Positions 1 to 12,933 of a stretch of 64,000 nt of DNA are shown piece after piece. The DNA is from Nemopilema nomurai. Taxonomy: Eukaryota > Cnidaria > Scyphozoa > Rhizostomeae > Rhizostomatidae. Where the stretch lies: NCBI GenBank assembly GCA_003864495.1, contig ML133474.1, positions 1,032,550 to 1,096,549 of the forward strand. Direction: 5' to 3'. Below the pieces are notes generated by a model. It was not told where the DNA came from. It saw only the letters and a program-made list of their open reading frames with translations, and did not search any database. Both the position numbers and the translations under genes were made by a program. Position 1 is the first letter of the stretch. Every line of letters begins with the position of its first letter.

Positions 1-3000
1 GATAAACTGTCTCCTTGAGAGTTTTCTCTTAACACAAACATCCCACAGATCCTCTCCATTTGTGTAAGCGATAGTAACCACTAAGTCCTACATTTTTACG
101 ACGATTTTTCTCACACTATAAACAGCCCAAAATATTTTTCTATTCACTCTTTGACCCAACTATGAGGGACAAAATAATAAGCTTTCTTATAGTCCGCAAA
201 TGCCATACCAAGATTCGTCCTTGGATAAATCTGCTTAGACACTTTACTGTTCTTCTGGAAGTAGATTCTTTTTTCAATGTTTATATATCTTCAGCAAATA
301 AACCTGTCAACAGGCTTCATATAAATGGAAGACACATAACTGGACGATAATTGTCAACTGAATTTCTTTTGTAAGGGTCTTTTGACATTAAACTGTCCGT
401 TAACTATAATAATAACTATATCATCAATACGCAAAGTTTGATTTGAATTACCTGAAGACCTTGATCCTAAAGCCTGAACAAGATCGGCACGGGAATGTCT
501 CTGAGTTCTGTAAATAATGAAAAACATTGAAAATAAGCAGAACGTGAATGGAGCTATAACAAGGAACTGTAAAACAAGTGATATTGTTATTTGAAAATTG
601 AAAGAGTATGCTGGCAGGCTTTGAATAAATATAGCAAGGATTGAAATATCATTAGAACCTCAAGCAGGGTCTCAAATAAAGGCCAGAGATTAAGTCAATA
701 ATGACAGTGATGGAGATAATGAAAATGACAATGATGGCAATGACAAAGACAGGGTAAAATTTGAAGACTAAAACAGACAATGTGTTCATACTTACTTTGT
801 CGACCCTTGCTTTTGCTTCGAAATGGAAGGAGACTCTTCAAATTGCGCTGCCTGAAAACAAATGATTTACACTTTTCATTTCTCATGCTGTGGTCAAGAG
901 TTTTGCGTGGAACTAGTCCAAGCAACATTTTCTACATTTTGGTGATCATTGCATTGAGATCATTGCATCAAGCACTTTCTCATAAAAAAGCTGAGTGGAT
1001 TTCCATTGGTGATGGAACTTGACCAGATTAGATTGTGGTCTTCTTAATGATATAATTGATTGCAAAAACCTGGTCGGTGTCAAAATGAGCCAAAGCAGCT
1101 TTTCTTTCGGTATCTCTGACAGATCGATCATCTGATGAAAAAAGTGAATAATTTCAATTTTAGTTTCATGAATAAAAAATACAATCAAGGTACTGAAATA
1201 ACATAATATAAATATTGTAAGACGGCAAATTAGACATATTTTGTTGGTTGAAACACAATAAAAGCGCAACTCAAAATTCCTGAATAGAAAACATTTGAAA
1301 AACGTCAAGAAAATTGCTCACAAAAGAAAAGTTTTCAAGGAAAAGAAAAAGGTAAAACTCATGGAATTAAATGGGAGTGAATAGTAAAAACAAATGAGAT
1401 ATTTCAAATCAAGTGACAATGGAATATAACAGTGAAGGCAGAAAAACTTTCTTTTGAAAAATAAATGGGAAGGAGCTAAAACTCAAGGACAAAAAGAACT
1501 AATTTGACAAAAGTGAGTATGACATAGAAAATAATTTACCAGCTCTACTAATCTATTGCAAAAATATGGAAATTAGAAACAAGCTAAGGATAGGTTTTCA
1601 AAAGGGGGCTCTTAGCTTGATAACTCTCTTACCAGTTTTTTAAGTGTCCCAAGTAACCATTATTTATATTCTATATTAATACTTCTTGCTATTTGATATT
1701 AATTGATTTTATATTTCATAGTTATCTTATGTCGTATTTTCAAATCATTTTCCAGTATTAAAAAAACCTTATACTGTAAGCTATGGTTGCTGGAATGAGT
1801 TTTTGGTTGATTTGATTAATTGATCAATTAAAAGACAATGGGACATGTTTAGCCATACAGAATCAAAATTACAAAGACTAAAAAAAGAAAATAATTAAAT
1901 AAAGCACAAGAAAAGATAGACAAATAATTCATAAGAGCTAAAGACCCAAAAACCAGGAAGTTGGACATATAGGTGAAATAAGATATTTTTAAAAAAGCAC
2001 CTAAAGCCAGAAATAATTTGAATTGAAAAACCAAAAATTTCAAAATAAGAGAGGAGAATCTCATTGTAAAAGCATTCCAGCTACTAAAGGAACCAGAAGT
2101 AAGGGATGAATATATAAGATAGCATTCAATTAGAGATTTACTGAATACAAAGCTAATTAGCCAATGAAACTGTAATTTGTAAAAGGGGTTATGGCAGACA
2201 CAGTGTTTACCAGAATTCACCCTCTCTTTCACATTGGGAAACCTGGAACAGGGTTTTTATAAAACACAAAGGGTTTGAGCGACTCCAGCACCAGGATGAA
2301 GGAATATATTTTTATGTAGCTGATTAGACTTGACATTTTTAATATATTGTGAATCTGTTAACTTATAACTATGGAATGGAAAGAAACAAAATTACGTTAC
2401 CCAAAACTTTGAGCGTTGGAAGCATATGAATAAGAAACAATCTGTAGTCAGGTTCATTTTTAGTTACTGGGTTCAATCGTATATCAATCTCCTGTTGAAA
2501 ATAAAAGTCAAACTTCCTTAAACATTAAAAGAAGAAATAATGGTTACCTATTTCTCTTCTAGAGCCACTAAGATTGTACCAAATATTATTTAACAATATT
2601 TAACACAGTTATGGAAAATTAAAAAAAATAACATTCATTTCATATAATAAACATTTGTTTTCTTCAAATTACCCAATGTTCATACTGGATAACTTTTCTG
2701 GCGTAATGTGAGTCATGCTTACAATTTAGCAATGATCATCATCAGGAACATCCAAATTTCTTCAATTCTAGCAAACATAACTTTTTACCTGACATAATTA
2801 GCAGGCCACACTTTCAAATATAAAGCACAACATTATCTAAGCATATATAATACTCAATCATTCACAACAACCATGACTGGTAGCCCTAATCATAGAGATA
2901 AGCATACCTTTAAACTATGATTATGCCTCAGCTTGTACAGCTCCTTTAGGCTGGTGATATTATTGTAATACCTGGCAACTTAAGTCAAGCAAAAACATGA

Positions 3001-6000
3001 AAAAATCTCCATTACTGAAAGACTCTTAGCCCGTAGTAGCTTAAAGTCGTAGAGCAAGCAAAAACTTCAGAGGAAATTTCAATCAGAAGCAAAGTATTCT
3101 TAACAACAAACATGCCAAAAAGTACTTCCATACGTTCTTCACTGTCCTGAAAATTTTGATAGCTATCAATAACTATTTGGATAACATATAAAGCAAGTAA
3201 TTAATTGGTTTTTTATTTGACAGGAAAGGATACAGGTTCAATGATTCCAATAATTTTAAATGATCAAGCCCCTGGAAAAAATTTAAACATTGCATGCATT
3301 GCAATATTTTGTAAAAAATCAACATCTTAGGAAATATATATTATATCAATTGCATTTCATTGAATTCCTGTGTAATATTAAAGCAAAAGAACTTCTATAT
3401 GAAGTAATCAGAGAAAAAATTACAAAAATTGTTTCAAGGTTGAATCAAGTTGCATTTCAGTGTTCATGAAAAAAGAAAATCTTTTAAAGGGAAGTCTAAA
3501 AAGAATCAATATTTTGTAGCATTAGCAAGACTTACATCCAGCACACCAATATCATTACGGGAGAGATCAAGAAACTTAAGCCTTGTAAAGCCTCTCAGTG
3601 AATTGCCAAGGTGCGAAACTTTCTCATGATATGACCCAGGCAGTGACAAGGACTTGACATCATCTGTAAACATAAAGTCACCATAATGTCTACTTGAAAA
3701 CATCATAAAACAGCAGAGAATCATAACTTTTGCCCACATAAAGTGCATTTTCGTTGGATAGCCTTTAGAGCATACAAACATCAGATACTTACTAAACACT
3801 TACAAAATAAAAAGCTAGTTTTGACATGAATATAATGTGAGATGCTGTGAGAAAAGAGTATCTTTACAGACTCAAAAAGTCAAGATGAGAAGATGACCTA
3901 CATCTACTGAGCAGGACAATATCATAGTATACTTGGTCAGGTATAAAAAGGAAAGAAAAAAAATAAAATAAATAAGGGAGATTGGGGATACCACCTACTC
4001 CAACTATTGCACAATGGAAAATCTGAGGCTTGTCCAATACAACCATTTCTTTTATTAGCAAATACTTTATAAGCAAGGCCGTAGTCAGCACAACAAAAAA
4101 ACTTGAGGAATTCTCAGCACTGGATGAGAGACTGCTAAGGAATTCAAAAAGTTAAATCCTGTGCACTTAACAGGTAATATAAAACACACACCACCTCTTA
4201 TTAGCAGAAAGAATCTGTATGATATTATTTGATCCTTTGTCAACACTGAAGTCATTCATATTTGAACTTCCAAAATCCATAATAATACAATTAAACCGTT
4301 TCAACAAGAATATATTATTTACAGGGAATCATAGTGCTCCTTCAGTCTTGATCTGAATAGGACATTAGAGTTCAAGGAACGAATCTCCAAGGGAAGCTTG
4401 TTGTAGCAGTGAGGTCCTTGAAACTAAAATGATTATCTTTCTGCTTCAGTTCTCAGCAGTGGCCAACGCAGAGATGCATTAATTTTCCTTGTTTTATGTC
4501 TTATTTCCTCCGCATATGATGAAAATGCTGAAATACATGCAGCTCTAAATTTCTTCTGGTTGAAGATACTGCATAATCTGTTCTCACTATTTTGATTTGT
4601 TTGATAGAAGATGATCTTTTGTGCCTTTCCCATTACTTTCCAAACTTTTGCATCATTGTATCTGATATATTTAGGACTGGTATTAAACACTAAAGTATCA
4701 TTGGCAATACATGTGCACTATACACTGATTTTGCAGCTACCACTGAAATTGATTTTTTCATTCTTGCTAGTAGCTTGATTTGAGCCAAAGTCTTTTGTAA
4801 ATGATCACTTATGTTCAGCGAAGGATCTAGGTGAATTCCCAAGATATTTATACTTGGATGTAAAGTTTATCAGGTGACCTTGCAACAATACTTTCAAATC
4901 AAAATGGGAGCAAAGCCTCTTAGCAGTTCCAAATAGTACACTTTCAGTCTTTCCTTTTTTTAGGGTCAATGATTAATCTATTTTTGTCCAGCCAATTTTT
5001 AATGATAGTCATATTAGCTGATAGGGTGTTTTTAATGACTTTGATGTTTTGATGGGATGTGTATATTACAGTTTCATCATCATACATCTAAACACTACAA
5101 CCTTTAACAATCTTTATGACATCATTTATCTGAATCAAAACAGCAGTGGACCAAGTATTGATTCCTGAGGAACTTCAAATTTTATAAGTTGAAGCTCTGA
5201 TTTTACATTATAATAATTGACAAACTGAAAGTGACTGGTAAGATTTAGGTAGGTAGCCTTGAAAGAAGCACTGAATGTTCCAATGTGTCAAATGCTTTCT
5301 ATAGGTTTTGTTATTTTTTATTCTTCTGATAACTTCATGACTTATATTTACTTTTAATACTTTTATACAGTACTTATATTTCAAAGAAAAATGAATAAAA
5401 AGCTAAGGAATTGCAAGACTTTTGATTACTCAAATTTGGACACAAGTTAAGGAATTTCTAGTACTGAGCCTCAGCCTAACTTGCTTATAAGGACAATGCA
5501 TATCAGTCAATGCTGGGAATGGCCTTGGCACATGCCTTCCATTGCTCAGAAGTGCAGTTTATCGCACAACGCCTCAAATAATCTGAACACTTCATTCAAG
5601 AGTTATAAATACTGCTCAATGTTATGCTTTTATCATACCACAACGAAGTTTGGAGAATATTATAATTTTCTTAAGATAGTTGCCCCCTTTTCAATCTTTT
5701 ACACAAATTACATCAAGCTTGAACTTCGCAGAGACAGTTGTTGTGATAAGAACTCAGTTTGCTCAACACGCTTTGCTTGGCGAATCCTTGTCTTTGAAAA
5801 AAGATTTCTCCACATGTTCAAAGAGGGGATTAAGGCCCACATCGCTTGTCTTATATTTTCTTATGATAAAGTTAGGTTCTCAACTCTATATAAAGCTTTC
5901 TATGCCATTAAGTACTTGCACACCATTGCACGCCGGTAAGTAATTGCACACCATTGCACACCTTGGCACCACAAGAAGTGCAATTCATTGCACCCCTACC

Positions 6001-7337
6001 TTTTATTCCCAGCATTGCCTGCTAATAATACCAAAATTGTCAACAATTGATCATCAATGCTTTTGCCTTCCATCTTGATTTTCCAAAAAATATTGCCCCA
6101 AAGACAAATCTCATTAAATTCTGAGCATTGCCCATTTTGCAATGCTTCTTTCTATTGGAGCTCTTTTTCTGGTGCTGATAAAAACAGGTTTTGCTTTAAT
6201 TTATAGGTACTGGTGCTTGTTTCAGAGTGTAAGAATATGATTTTGAAGCTCTATGGGATGCAATACTTATATTCAAATTAATAGGGAATTGGCCAAAATT
6301 CCACTAAAGGTACTGGGGGGTAAAATAAACTTCAATATTAAATGGCTCTACCAATCTGCCATTAGCAAATCATTGCATTCTTAAACCTTCAAAAACTTTA
6401 TATTCACAAAATAGTAGCCAGGAATCAATCCAGAAAAAAAACAAAATCAGCATAGGAGCATGGTTGGCCCCTGAATTCTATGTTGCTTATGGAGCTAACA
6501 TTGAGCCTGCAAATGTTGGTTCATTTTTTAGATTGTTTTAAAAGATTCTTGAAAAGCTTTTCATTAGCAGATTGCTACATAATTTGCCGGATTAAGAATA
6601 TTTGCTGGCGTTTGCATAATACTACAGTAAAAGGAAAATGCCTAACACCATTGCTCCGCTTTTTTCCAGCGCTATTTCGGAGCCAGGTTGGAAAACCTGC
6701 ACCATTTTGCCGACATGTCGTTTCGGCCAACGGCACATTATCACCTACGACCTAGAAAGCCTTTGCGCTGCAAGCAATGATGCCTGCTACATACATATCT
6801 ATGCCCATGCAAGTATTCCAACCTGGTTTCGGAGTTGCTAACAAGACCCATTTGTTCGCATAAAGAGAGATGATGTGCAAACATAAAAAGTGGAAAAACT
6901 TGAGAAAAATATGCATGACTTGCAGCGAGATTCTGACTTTCTATCGGATGCTCATTCTTTTTGTTTGGGAAGTAACACTGTTTACATGGCTTCGGGGGGA
7001 ATAATATCATATTTAGGACCCTGTTACTTTTTCTGTCGCTTCCAACTTTAGCTTTAGCGATAAAACAATGCTTGAGAATTTCGTTCACATAGAAGGTTCT
7101 GCAAACCAAAATTCAACCCCGGTGTCTATAAAAATAACAAACACCAATTTACGGAGAGTGTTCGTCGGAACCAAGAACGTTCTTAAGGAAAATGGGATAT
7201 AACTCTGAGAAAACTTGAAGTTTTCGTTACCAATTTATTAAGAAAGCTAAACTTGGACCTCATTCAAACTTACCTAGATTGTCGTGCTTTAAATTAACTT
7301 TTTCGCAGATCCACTTCTCTGTGATGGTGACCGCCAT
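1..7337 (-). CDS. CEP72/LRRC36-family leucine-rich-repeat protein, 5' eight exons (3' end outside window)
   Basis: Family knowledge: CEP72 acts at centrosomes and centriolar satellites; LRRC36 is its paralogue. Exons read on the minus strand: 7337-7274, 3663-3536, 3271-3234, 2971-2908, 2491-2401, 1131-1070, 851-796 and 507-452. All have AG/GT borders and every junction phase agrees, giving about 186 residues. The start MAVTITEKW at 7337 has A at -3 and G at +4. The protein then reads SLSLPGSYHEKVSHLG, LKFLDLSRNDIGVLD, LLESLNLYYNNITSLKELYK, EIDIRLNPVTKNEPDYRLF and VRDTERKAALAHF. This is the CEP72/LRRC36 order: LPG-Y-EK motif, three LRRs, D-RLNPV cap, then the D-R-V-R-ER segment. A further 27-nt exon could start at 27 and run off the left edge (weak). 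Family assignment is strong, but CEP72 versus LRRC36 is not resolved because the C-terminal half is missing. Confidence 0.85.
130..392 (-). pseudogene. Reverse-transcriptase fragment of a non-LTR retrotransposon
   Basis: Minus-strand translation gives DNYRPVMCLP near 355-325, LLTGLFAED shortly after, and in another frame MAFADYKKAYYFVPHSWVKE near 205-147. These match the N-terminal RT blocks of LINE-type elements (NYRPI-CLP, then the A-D-YKKAYD-VPHSW catalytic block). Stops and at least one frameshift break it, and the first catalytic Asp neighbourhood reads KKAYYFV rather than KKAYD-V. It lies beyond the last supported exon of the CEP72-like gene, so probably in one of its introns. Confidence 0.7.
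4086..5500. repeat. Dispersed repeat, long copy (flanks plus RT segment)
   Basis: The stretches 4086-4203 and 5305-5500 flank the RT remnant and are both similar to one continuous stretch at 12934-13255. Shared landmarks are 'gagactgctaagg', 'attcaaaaagttaaatcc', 'acacacaccacc', 'tttcaaagaa-aa-gaataaa' and 'aacttgcttataa'. Alignment was by eye. The simplest reading is one repeat family in which this copy keeps about 1.1 kb of internal sequence, including the RT, that the other copy lacks. Confidence 0.6.
4325..5290 (-). pseudogene. Decayed LINE-like reverse transcriptase in intron 1 of the CEP72-like gene
   Basis: Reading the minus strand from 5290 downward across several frames: KAFDTLEHSVLLSRL (RT palm motif A), PQESILGPLLF (motif B, normally PQGSILGP), MYDDETVIYTS (motif C, normally YADDT), NWLDKNRLIIDPKK, TESVLFGTAKRL, YLGIHLDPSLN and finally YNKLPLEIRSL. 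These blocks occur in the order expected for the RT of a jockey/CR1/I-type retrotransposon. The YADD box is mutated and stops and frameshifts are common, so it is inactive. It is antisense to the plus strand and co-oriented with the host gene. Confidence 0.8.
5501..7273. other. Rest of intron 1, no gene seen
   Basis: 5930-5990 holds a short run of degenerate repeats around 'attgcaca(c)c', with four to five copies of the TTGCAC core. Open frames on both strands are short and look unlike protein. Confidence 0.5.
7274..7337 (-). CDS. First coding exon of the CEP72/LRRC36-like gene
   Basis: ATG at 7337-7335, open for 21 codons plus one base, ending CTAG before a GTAAGT donor at 7273. The leftover G joins the AT that opens the exon at 3663 to give Asp, so the reading runs KHDNL-DDVKSLSLPG. 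Human CEP72 also has a short N-terminal segment before its SLSIPG-type motif. Exon 2 is 3.6 kb away, and the intron between them holds retroelement debris. Confidence 0.75.
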
Positions 7338-7341
7338 TTTC
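7328..7341 (-). promoter_or_regulatory. YY1-like motif overlapping the start codon
   Basis: On the minus strand the start context reads GAAAATGGCGGTCA, close to the YY1 consensus (AAnATGGCGGC) that overlaps start codons of many animal housekeeping genes. This is a match by eye. About 60 bp upstream in the minus-strand direction, at 7396-7402, is AGGCAAC, one half of an RFX X-box. The second half is not convincing. Confidence 0.35.
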
Positions 7342-8605
7342 AAATTGAAACGCGGGAAACTTTCCGTTGCAAAATGGTAACGAGGCGATATCGCTAGGCA
7401 ACACTTGATCGCAAAGAAAGCATACCTGATCGTAACGAACTCAAATTTTGTTCAGCAAATCAAGTTAATGAGTAACGAGTATTGAGTAGGCTTGTTTATT
7501 TATGATTAAGAAGGGTTAACCCAAGCATTTCAAACACTACCAATAGTTGCTGACACAAAGACTTCTGTAAAGCAACCAACCATTTGAAACGCTTTTAGAA
7601 AAGAAGCAGGTTAAAAGTTTTTAAGTGGTAAAAATGTTAGGTTTCATCTTTTTGATGCTAGGATAAGAAAAATTATCGTCGCAAAAAGGACCAGAAAAGA
7701 GCAATAATCGCATCCAAAGTTGAGGAAATTATCAAGGGAGAATTTTTTGCATTTTTCTAAGAACTTTAAATGTTTCAGTCTAGTTAATTGATGATCACAC
7801 AGCATCAGACTGGGGTTAGCAACTTTGAACCAATTTGGTATATCACGAGGCGTGCACAGATCTGCCTTCAAGTCTTATACACTAAGGGAACAAAAGTAAT
7901 GGAAACGATTGGCCTAGGCAACGTTGAAGCGCGGCTGCAATCTTTGGAGGGAGCAGAACAAAAGAAACAAAGATTGGCGTTCTACAAGGATCAGATGTCA
8001 ATTATAATAGAGCAAATCATTTAACATAGTTTGAAAATTATTTCGAACCAAATTCGTTAATTTTTTCAGTATTTTGTGGAGTAGCCGCGAGCTTTTCAAT
8101 AAGTGAACAAGTGCTTTGTGATACAAAACTTCACAATAGCTAGTCGAGCCAGTTTTTGCATATTGGACAACCAAAGCATACAATGATGACAATTTTTGTA
8201 TAATTGGGCAGGCTCTGTCGTCTTTTCACCTAGATGTTTTGAAGTCGGTCTATATTTCAGTGGAAAATCCCGTTCACTGAGGCGTGAAGTGTCAGTGATT
8301 GTTAATTTGCAGCCAATTATACGCTCTTCTTGTCAACCACTGTTTTTTGATCCGCAACAGGCTATTAAATTTGTCATTTTCCGATGTTTGTATACTCTGA
8401 GGAATCTCGGTCGAAAAAATACTTTAGGTGTGCTGTAACTTGTACCACTAATTCTATCCTTTATGATATAAAGCAAAGAATACGTTCCCAACGTTACTCA
8501 GCCCATACGTTTTCTAAAAATATTTCTGTTGGAAAGTTTCCGAATTAGATACAAATACATTTTATGGAAAGATTGAAAATTTTATTAAACAGTTCTACAC
8601 AGACC

Positions 8606-9370
8606 TTTTCATGAATCTATTGAAGTTTTCCTTAAAGGTTCTTTGACCCTTGACATTTTTTTCACAGGAAAGGTGTTAATTTTTAAGAGAGTATGAGCAG
8701 CATTTGAACAAGTTTGGATTTCAAAAAAAGGTATGGCAAAGGAAATAAGAAATATATGATGTTTTGTTATTGAACAGTATCCTACACATCGTCTATAATG
8801 GTGAAGGAGTGCATTGGGCTTAAAATCGTTAGCCGGTATATGGTATCGGAACACTGTCTTGAACTCGATCATTGTTTTGAGGTCGCGAGGAGCAATCTGA
8901 AGAATGGACCAAGACCATGCTTTACAATCCAACAGAGCAATATAAAGATAATAGAGAATATTAGCAGGATGGAATCATTTTCTTATCAACTCTGCCTGCA
9001 AAATTTCAAGACATAAATGTATTTGGGAGTATTTAGCAATACATGAAGTATATGCTTTGATGACATTCACCATAACAAGGGATCGATCGACAAAAAACTT
9101 TGAAATCTGTTGCGGTTTGATATGATGAGATCAATGTTGAACAAACTGTGTAGCTCGATGCTACAAAAAGTAAACGCCAACAGGAAAAGTAAGGGATATC
9201 CAATGAAGTATCAATAGCACTTTTAGGGAGTCAACTTCCAATCTGAAATCTGCTAGAGAAAAGTTATTCATTGAATGATAAGTCTGTTCTTGTACATATT
9301 TGAGCAGCGTTTTCACTCTTATTAGGCCCGCCATTTCTGCATTTCCTAGAGATGGACATATGTTGGTCAA
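8606..9370 (-). pseudogene. Possible decayed ORF, family not recognised
   Basis: Two minus-strand open frames (9370-9161 and 8932-8609) are in the same register, and the stretch joining them has only about four stops. In DNA this AT-rich, about 15 stops would be expected by chance over 255 codons. Readable pieces include AEMAGLIRVKTLLKYVQ, FVDRSLVMVNVIKAY and DCKAWSWSILQIAPRDLK. I recognise no domain. It could be a transposon remnant or chance. Confidence 0.25.
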
Positions 9371-9665
9371 TTTTTTTAAACTGACTCTAGGTCATATTCA
9401 CAAAGCTCAAAAGCTAAGTTGGGATTTAAAAGGGAGGGGGGGTTGTAGTGTGGTGAACTGGACGTGTCCAGTAATTTCTTAATAATGCCAATAAGTAGAA
9501 CACGCTAGACAAGTTGACTAGAATAACTGTAGAAACTTCTAGAGTCAGCCTTACGTAACATGCTGTAACTTGCTTATTCCAGATTGTATCAACACTTGAT
9601 GTTGTACGAGTATATTCTAGAAAATTCTTGTTGAACATAAGGGTAAATTATAAAAGGGTAAAGTA

Positions 9666-9735
9666 GTTTGCTGTAGAGTTCGGCTTTTAGTTGAGGATCT
9701 GTTTGCTGTAGAGTTCGGCTTTTAGTTGAGGATCT
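9666..9735. repeat. Perfect 35-bp tandem duplication
   Basis: The 35-base unit starting 'gtttgctgtagagttcggct' at 9666-9700 is repeated without mismatch at 9701-9735. Two exact copies imply a recent slippage or duplication event. Confidence 0.95.
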
Positions 9736-11199
9736 GATATGTGAAATTCGATGGATACATAAGTGTGTCACAGGGAATATAAATTTAAACCAACGGGGCG
9801 TTGAAGTCGAAAGAGTTGCACTTGGTCTCAGAAATTTTGCGATGAAGAGAATACGCATGGCGTTACCATAGACCCAAGGACTGTGCAAGGCATTTCCAAA
9901 ACAATGACATAATCATTGAAAAACGGGTGGTTTCTAAGAGACTGCTGAAAGGAGGAAACTGCAAATGTCGGCCAGGTGTAGCAAATGTATTATCTGTCTA
10001 ATTTAAAACGGTTTCGTTGACTATGGTAAATCTCCATTATTAGCGTTTTCACTTGAACGCTATTTCGCACACGTGTATGTTTTCTAGAAAGCTTCTTGCC
10101 GTCTTCAGATGGTCGTTAGGCCCCATTTCCTTACGGCTTCAAGCATGCTCCGTTTTATAAACACGTGCTTCTTTATCAACACAGTTGCTCATGATTGTCA
10201 TCCACAGGATAACACATGTTTCTTTGCTGTGTCAAACAGAAAGAAACTGAATACGTAGCATTCGCTTTAGATTGCTGATGAAGAAGTCACGAAAAAACTG
10301 TCTTTGGGCTACAGAATCACCTTTGCCCGCAATTCTGATGCGATATGTTAGAATTAAAGAAAGGAAGGACTTGAAAAATTTTCAGGGAGTCGGTGCCCAC
10401 TGTTTTCCCTGAGGGCTATCTGCTTAAAAAATCTTGAAAAAACGGACTTATACTGAATAATTGATTGTTGTTGTAACTTACGAAATACGTACGTAACTAC
10501 GTTGTTGTAACTTAAGAACTACGTACGTACTGTAAGAAGTTAACAGGTGAAATGTCAAGCTATTAGAATTTAAGCTTTGGATCCAAATAAAGAGCTCGTT
10601 TGATAGAACGAAAACGTGTTCAGAATGTTTTTTAACAAGCAGCTGCTTCTATTTTTCTCATTTAATTCAGGCATTATACTCAATGTGGCGTGCATTTAAA
10701 TAGCAACTTTGTGCAGAGCAAATATCTAAAAAGTGAATTACGCACGAATGATGTGCTTGTTTGAAAGCTTTACTTTCCAACCTGCGCTTTCTTTGCTAAG
10801 TCCCACCAATTTTTAGCCAGCCTATTTTCATAGTGATAGTAGTACTGCGCATTGTACTCTAATCACACGTGTTATACTTGCTGAACACGCGTACATCATC
10901 CTTGCACATGCGCAATGTAGCAAATGATATGAGCTTTGTGATTGACATATGATAAATGAAATAGATAAATAGAAGGAGAAGTGAGTAAAAGGAGGATGTG
11001 CAGAGCATAAAGCATATGTCAGTGTGTGAATACTGTGCTAGACAGGTTTTGCCAAGGATATTTTATGAGGCGTTGTGAGTTGAGCAGAATCACGTTAGCC
11101 CTATCCGTTCAACTATGATTCCACACAGAACTCTTTTTTTTCATAAAAACTATCATCTGCTCTCATATACGGTGCTAATTTGCAAATTTTTGAAAAGAA

Positions 11200-11440
11200 G
11201 CAATTATTTTTTGTATTTGTTTTTACCTAGCACCGGAAGGTAGTTTTTGGGACATTGAGAAACTTTATGTTTCTCGAGCAGTGTCCTTGTCCTTCCTCTC
11301 GATATGACCTCGTGATTCCTTATGTCTGGAATTACAGAGAGCTAGTGACTTTCCACACGCTGTGTGCAAGTTTGGTTATGGCAGGAACTCAAACCACGGG
11401 CCCATGGGCCTGCAGTCAGCTCCTCTAATAACTAAACCAT
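11200..11440 (-). mobile_element. tRNA-derived SINE-like element
   Basis: Reverse complement of 11439-11422 gives an A-box-like TGGTTTAGTTATTAGAGG, and 11395-11384 gives a B-box-like GGTTTGAGTTCC (canonical GGTTCGANTCC). They are separated by about 26 bp, which is normal tRNA/SINE spacing. The sequence beyond the B box (about 11383 down to 11220) is not tRNA and ends in an A/T-rich tract, as SINE bodies do. The tRNA arms do not pair well enough for a functional tRNA. Boundaries are approximate. Confidence 0.5.
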
Positions 11441-12933
11441 TCTTAAACAAAACACTTCAATAGAACTTTGCAAAGTAGTAAGTTATTTTCATGTTACAAT
11501 GAAGGCAAATACTCTTGAGCATCGATAGCATTTTATACACCCACATTGCATTCTTGTGAAGCAAATTATCACTAGAGTCACGCAAAGTACTATATTATGG
11601 GACAAACTTGTACCAAGGGACAAGGAAAAGGGACAAACTTGACTATTGGTGTGACTCAACTTTGTCTAAATGGTGAACTGGAAGTAAATCAGCAAAAGTC
11701 CAAAATCAAGCACCAGTCTTTTTCGCCAGCAAGGATCGTGTATGCGACTTTAGGCCATTTTGAGTAACAATTTGATGGTTCAGTCCAAGTTGGTAATGCG
11801 ACCGTATTTACATGACAGAGACCCCAACAGCTAGGACAAGGCCGCTGGAACACAGTAAACATCACCCGCAGAAAGAGGTTGAAACTAAGGAAATTTTGGT
11901 GCCTTACAACGCCATATTCCATGCTATAGATTCATTAGGAAAGTTAGCACTCTAAGACCGTAATCTAAAACCTTTTTAAAGCTTTCTGAAAAAGTTGTAA
12001 TGTCACTTTTACAGATTATTTCAGATCTTCTACTTCTGTTCGGAACATACAATAAGCATGATGATGCGTGAATTATGTAGGCCTTTTTTCCATTAAACAT
12101 CATCACAATGCTTTCCCAGTACTTAATTTCTCTTAATTCTTGCTGCATTAAGCTTTGATTACTGAAAGGCAATATTTGGTTCACAGAAGAGCAGAAGGCT
12201 ATTATGCTACCCGTCAATTGTACGTGTTCTTTGCGCATCAATTCATTTCAAGTACTTGCTTCGATCCGCTTCGTTCTTGTTTGTACACTTCTCTTCATTA
12301 CACCAGCTCTCCGTGTAAGGCTGAATAACTATTTATATTCATTTTCTATTGCTACGTGTTATTGCAAAACAGGTGTCATTTGCTCTGAGAGACCCAGTTT
12401 GGGCGCCATTTAAAACAATAGGCCTGAGAAGTATGATCGAAGCCTTTATTTGAACGTCAACGACTACAAGAAACTCCAGGGAAAGCTATGCCCATCTTAT
12501 AAGACCATCTAACATTCATCTGGATACATTATTATGTTATCGATAAGTATAAAACAGAGTTCGCTCAGGTTTTAATAGGAATTACTCTAGTAACGGTATA
12601 TGTTTGGTGTCTGTATGGAGGTGCAAATTGTCTGTAGAGTAAGCTTTAGAGGCTATAGTCTTAGTACACTTGAATTTCAATAAAATATTGGTGCTATTTT
12701 GACATTTTCCGCTATACCCACCCTTGTAGCAGCATCTTGCTTATCCCCACCTTGTAGCCGCATCTTGAACTTTCTGCAACTTTTCAACTCAAAGGGTGGC
12801 AGACTTTGTATTTCAGCGAAAGGTCGTCTTGAACGGTTCTTATTTAACGAGCAAAGAACTCCGAGTCAGAGGAAAAGACGCCTGTTGACTTTTACTGAGC
12901 TTACACGCATTTTTTGTAAGAAAGGCAGTATTC
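11441..12933. other. Intergenic, no gene seen
   Basis: Only short, compositionally random open frames. 11575-11650 has direct copies of 'gggacaaacttg' framed by 'gagtcac...gtgactc', perhaps the trace of a small inverted-repeat element. Confidence 0.4.

Larger units (their letters stand above)
7338..11199. other. Intergenic region with weak coding-like fragments
   Basis: No supported gene. 7899-8024 on the plus strand has a 41-codon frame (METIGLGNVEARLQSLEG...) with a good start context and an amphipathic look, but nothing splices to it convincingly. 8606-9370 on the minus strand is a single frame with only about four stops in 255 codons, possibly a decayed gene. A perfect 35-bp tandem duplication lies at 9666-9735, and a degenerate direct repeat around 'acgtacgta' lies at 10480-10530. 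Confidence 0.4.

Noticed and set aside
5930..5990. Repeated TTGCACACC units as a CRISPR-like or iteron array
   Set aside because: Units are short, unevenly spaced and degenerate, there are no spacers, and the DNA is from an animal nuclear genome.
7381..7402. Full RFX X-box upstream of the CEP72-like gene
   Set aside because: Only one half-site (AGGCAAC) matches. The other half does not fit the consensus, so no X-box is claimed.
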